64,000 bases of DNA from Gilliamella sp. wkB308 (GTDB lineage Bacteria; Pseudomonadota; Gammaproteobacteria; Enterobacterales; Orbaceae), in assembly GCF_001690185.1 (NCBI RefSeq), contig NZ_LZGN01000038.1:496001-560000 (forward strand), in the 5' to 3' direction. Under the pieces are notes generated by a model. The model had not been told where the DNA came from and did no database searches. It saw only the letters and a program-made list of their open reading frames with translations. The position numbers and the translations under genes are program-made. Positions 62,359 to 64,000 of the stretch are shown in pieces (the stretch's first letter is position 1; every line of letters begins with the position of its first letter).

Positions 62359-64000
62359 TTATAATTCGGATCCTAAACCAATATATAGGTGAACTGAACC
62401 AGAGTCTCTTCGCGTTAACGGAGTTGCTAAATCGAATTTTATTGGTCCAACCGGAGAAGCCCAACGCACACCAATACCACTTCCTGTATAAAATTTAGTT
62501 TTATCGACTTTATCAATTGCTTCACCTGAATCAATAAAAACAGCACCCCACCAAGCACCTGTTAAATTAAATTGGTATTCAACTGAACCTGTGATGAGCT
62601 TTGACGCACCTTTTAATTTACCATTTTTATCTTTAGGCGAAATAGATTGGTAACTATAACCTCGTATACTACGGTCACCCCCTGCAAAGAATCGAAATGA
62701 AGGCGGAACACGATCAAAATTATTTGCCTGAATTATGCCGAAATTGCCCCGAAAAATAAAACGATGACTATCGAATAAGGATCGAATCCAAGTTTGTTGT
62801 GTTTGAAAACGAATAAGATTGAGATCAGATCCTAAAGAATTAGCAGAGGCTTCAATAGAATAGCGTTGTGAATCTCCCCACATTGGCATAAGATTGCCAT
62901 CGCTACGAATTCGTGAAAGACTAATAGAAGGGTAGTACAAAAGGGTATTAAAACTTGAGTCACCTTGCGTAAAGTCATCATGTAAAAGATTCAAACCTAG
63001 CGCACTTTGCCACCCTTCAAAATTGTCCCAATATCGAACCACACCAAAGGTATAGGAACGTGATTTAGTATCGTTATTGTCGATTTTTTTATAGCCACCT
63101 TGAATAGTATAGTATTGTTCAAGGGGAGATTTTTTGAGTGGGATCTTATAGCTCATTGTAATGGATTGTTCGGGCGAAGAAAGTGATAAATTACTTTGTA
63201 AACTTTGTCCACGACTGTTAATCCAAGGTTTATTCCAAGTTATTTTGCCATATACGCCATTGTCGGTTGAGTATCCAAGCCCTAAATCCATGCTATTTTT
63301 TTTTCTGGGAGAGGTGACAACATTGATTGGTAGGGATTTGTCTGCTGTAACATTTGGAAAATCAGGAACAACAACAATTGAACTAAACCAATTTGTAGAA
63401 GTTAATCGACGATTAAGAATGGAAAGTTGTTCGGCACTATAAGGATCGCCTTCTTTAAACGGTATAATATTTTTAAGATAATCATCTCTAATTTTGGTAT
63501 TAGAAAATTTAACTTGACTGAATTTATAGCGCTGCCCCGTATTAAAATCAATATTCCAAAAAGCTTGATGATGATCCATGGACACAGCTAATTGGTGTTG
63601 CGTCATATTGGCATCAAAAAAGCCTTTTTCTAACGCGAGATTTTTCAAACTTTTCTTGAAGGACTCATAAATGCCATGATTTAAAATATCGCCCGTTTTA
63701 GGCAGGTTTTTTTCAAGTAAATGTTGGTAATCATTATCATGCTGACCTTCACCTTCAATAATCACATTTAATTGTTCAATTTTAATCGGTTCACCAGCTG
63801 AAATTGTTACCGCTAATACTCTAGGATTTTGAGTGTTATATTGAAACACCGGAGCGTAATAACCCAAAGCTCGAAGCGCTTTTTTAACCTCGCTTTCAAA
63901 ATACCGTTTAAAATTAGGCGTGTTATCGACTCTATCTGGAGTGATTAATGAAACACGAGCATCGACATTGTCAGCAAGTTCACCCGATAAACCTTTAATC
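62359..64000 (-). CDS. tamA: Outer-membrane protein assembly factor TamA, N-terminus cut by window edge
   Basis: About 547 codons are present and the frame stays open to the right edge, so the signal peptide and the first part are missing. The 5' part reads IKGLSGELADNVDARVSLIT (POTRA 1), then FESEVKKALRALGYYAPVF, RYKFSQVKFSNTKIRDDYL and ILNRRLTSTNWFSSIVVVP (POTRA 2-3). The Omp85 barrel follows with LDLGLGYSTDNGVYGKITW-type strands, the conserved FRFFAGGDRSIRGYSYQSI loop and FIDSGEA, ending HLYIGLGSEL. An internal Met at 63867 is not the start. It forms the tamAB operon with tamB. Confidence 0.95.
   Translation of the reverse strand, partial: IKGLSGELADNVDARVSLITPDRVDNTPNFKRYFESEVKKALRALGYYAPVFQYNTQNPRVLAVTISAGEPIKIEQLNVIIEGEGQHDNDYQHLLEKNLPKTGDILNHGIYESFKKSLKNLALEKGFFDANMTQHQLAVSMDHHQAFWNIDFNTGQRYKFSQVKFSNTKIRDDYLKNIIPFKEGDPYSAEQLSILNRRLTSTNWFSSIVVVPDFPNVTADKSLPINVVTSPRKKNSMDLGLGYSTDNGVYGKITWNKPWINSRGQSLQSNLSLSSPEQSITMSYKIPLKKSPLEQYYTIQGGYKKIDNNDTKSRSYTFGVVRYWDNFEGWQSALGLNLLHDDFTQGDSSFNTLLYYPSISLSRIRSDGNLMPMWGDSQRYSIEASANSLGSDLNLIRFQTQQTWIRSLFDSHRFIFRGNFGIIQANNFDRVPPSFRFFAGGDRSIRGYSYQSISPKDKNGKLKGASKLITGSVEYQFNLTGAWWGAVFIDSGEAIDKVDKTKFYTGSGIGVRWASPVGPIKFDLATPLTRRDSGSVHLYIGLGSEL

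Overview
The window is AT-rich gammaproteobacterial chromosome. Many proteins read as close relatives of Escherichia coli ones (SrmB, TrmA, PssA, PotFGHI, TamAB, AllCDE, AllS, FdrA, YaeP, CmoM), but the gene order differs and the base composition is much lower in GC. This, with a type I-E CRISPR array whose leader resembles the E. coli one, suggests a host-associated relative of the enterics, possibly an Orbaceae member such as Gilliamella. The genus is inference only.

Layout. 1-12,050 holds housekeeping genes: partial rsmE, folB, an MBL-fold hydrolase, a small lipoprotein, half-length EamA, moeA, ychF, rsmI, nlpD, gpmA, tdk, a secreted aldose-epimerase-like protein, ubiX and yhbP. 12,240-13,514 is a type I-E leader and an array of 20 repeats and 19 spacers, with no cas genes in the window. 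13,608-27,227 is a purine-nitrogen catabolic island: allC, an MFS permease, allE, allK and allD on the minus strand; fdrA/allF, ylbE/allG, ylbF/allH, allS, a pucG-like aminotransferase and a second MFS permease on the plus strand. Together they can take allantoate to oxalurate by two routes, then to oxamate and carbamoyl phosphate, with ATP recovered by carbamate kinase. Allantoinase and glyoxylate carboligase are not in the window.

27,598-32,000 carries fabB, a radical-SAM/DUF4130 pair of putative DNA-repair genes and mlaA. At 32,120 lies tRNA-Arg(CCU), followed by about 4.4 kb of decayed integrative element or prophage: an integrase with three in-frame stops, AlpA-like, methyltransferase and HNH remnants, an intact 160-codon ORF, a 39-residue microprotein, Enc34-type ssDNA-binding and DUF2800 remnants, ending against a SorC-family regulator tail. 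36,946-44,970 carries pssA, ydiK, a lipoprotein-type ecotin and potFGHI with unusual N-terminal extensions on both permeases. 45,084-46,142 is an FMN riboswitch with an enlarged variable arm and ribB.

46,390-64,000 carries a permease tail remnant, a paired SMR exporter, a 2-Cys peroxiredoxin, srmB, trmA, a candidate minus-strand sRNA, a cusRS-like two-component system, yaeP, LPS heptosyltransferases waaF/waaC, cmoM, plsC, a stand-alone MnmD and the tamA-tamB envelope operon, with tamA running off the right edge.

I read everything by eye from the sequence. Family names rest on motif and remembered-sequence recognition, not on database searches.
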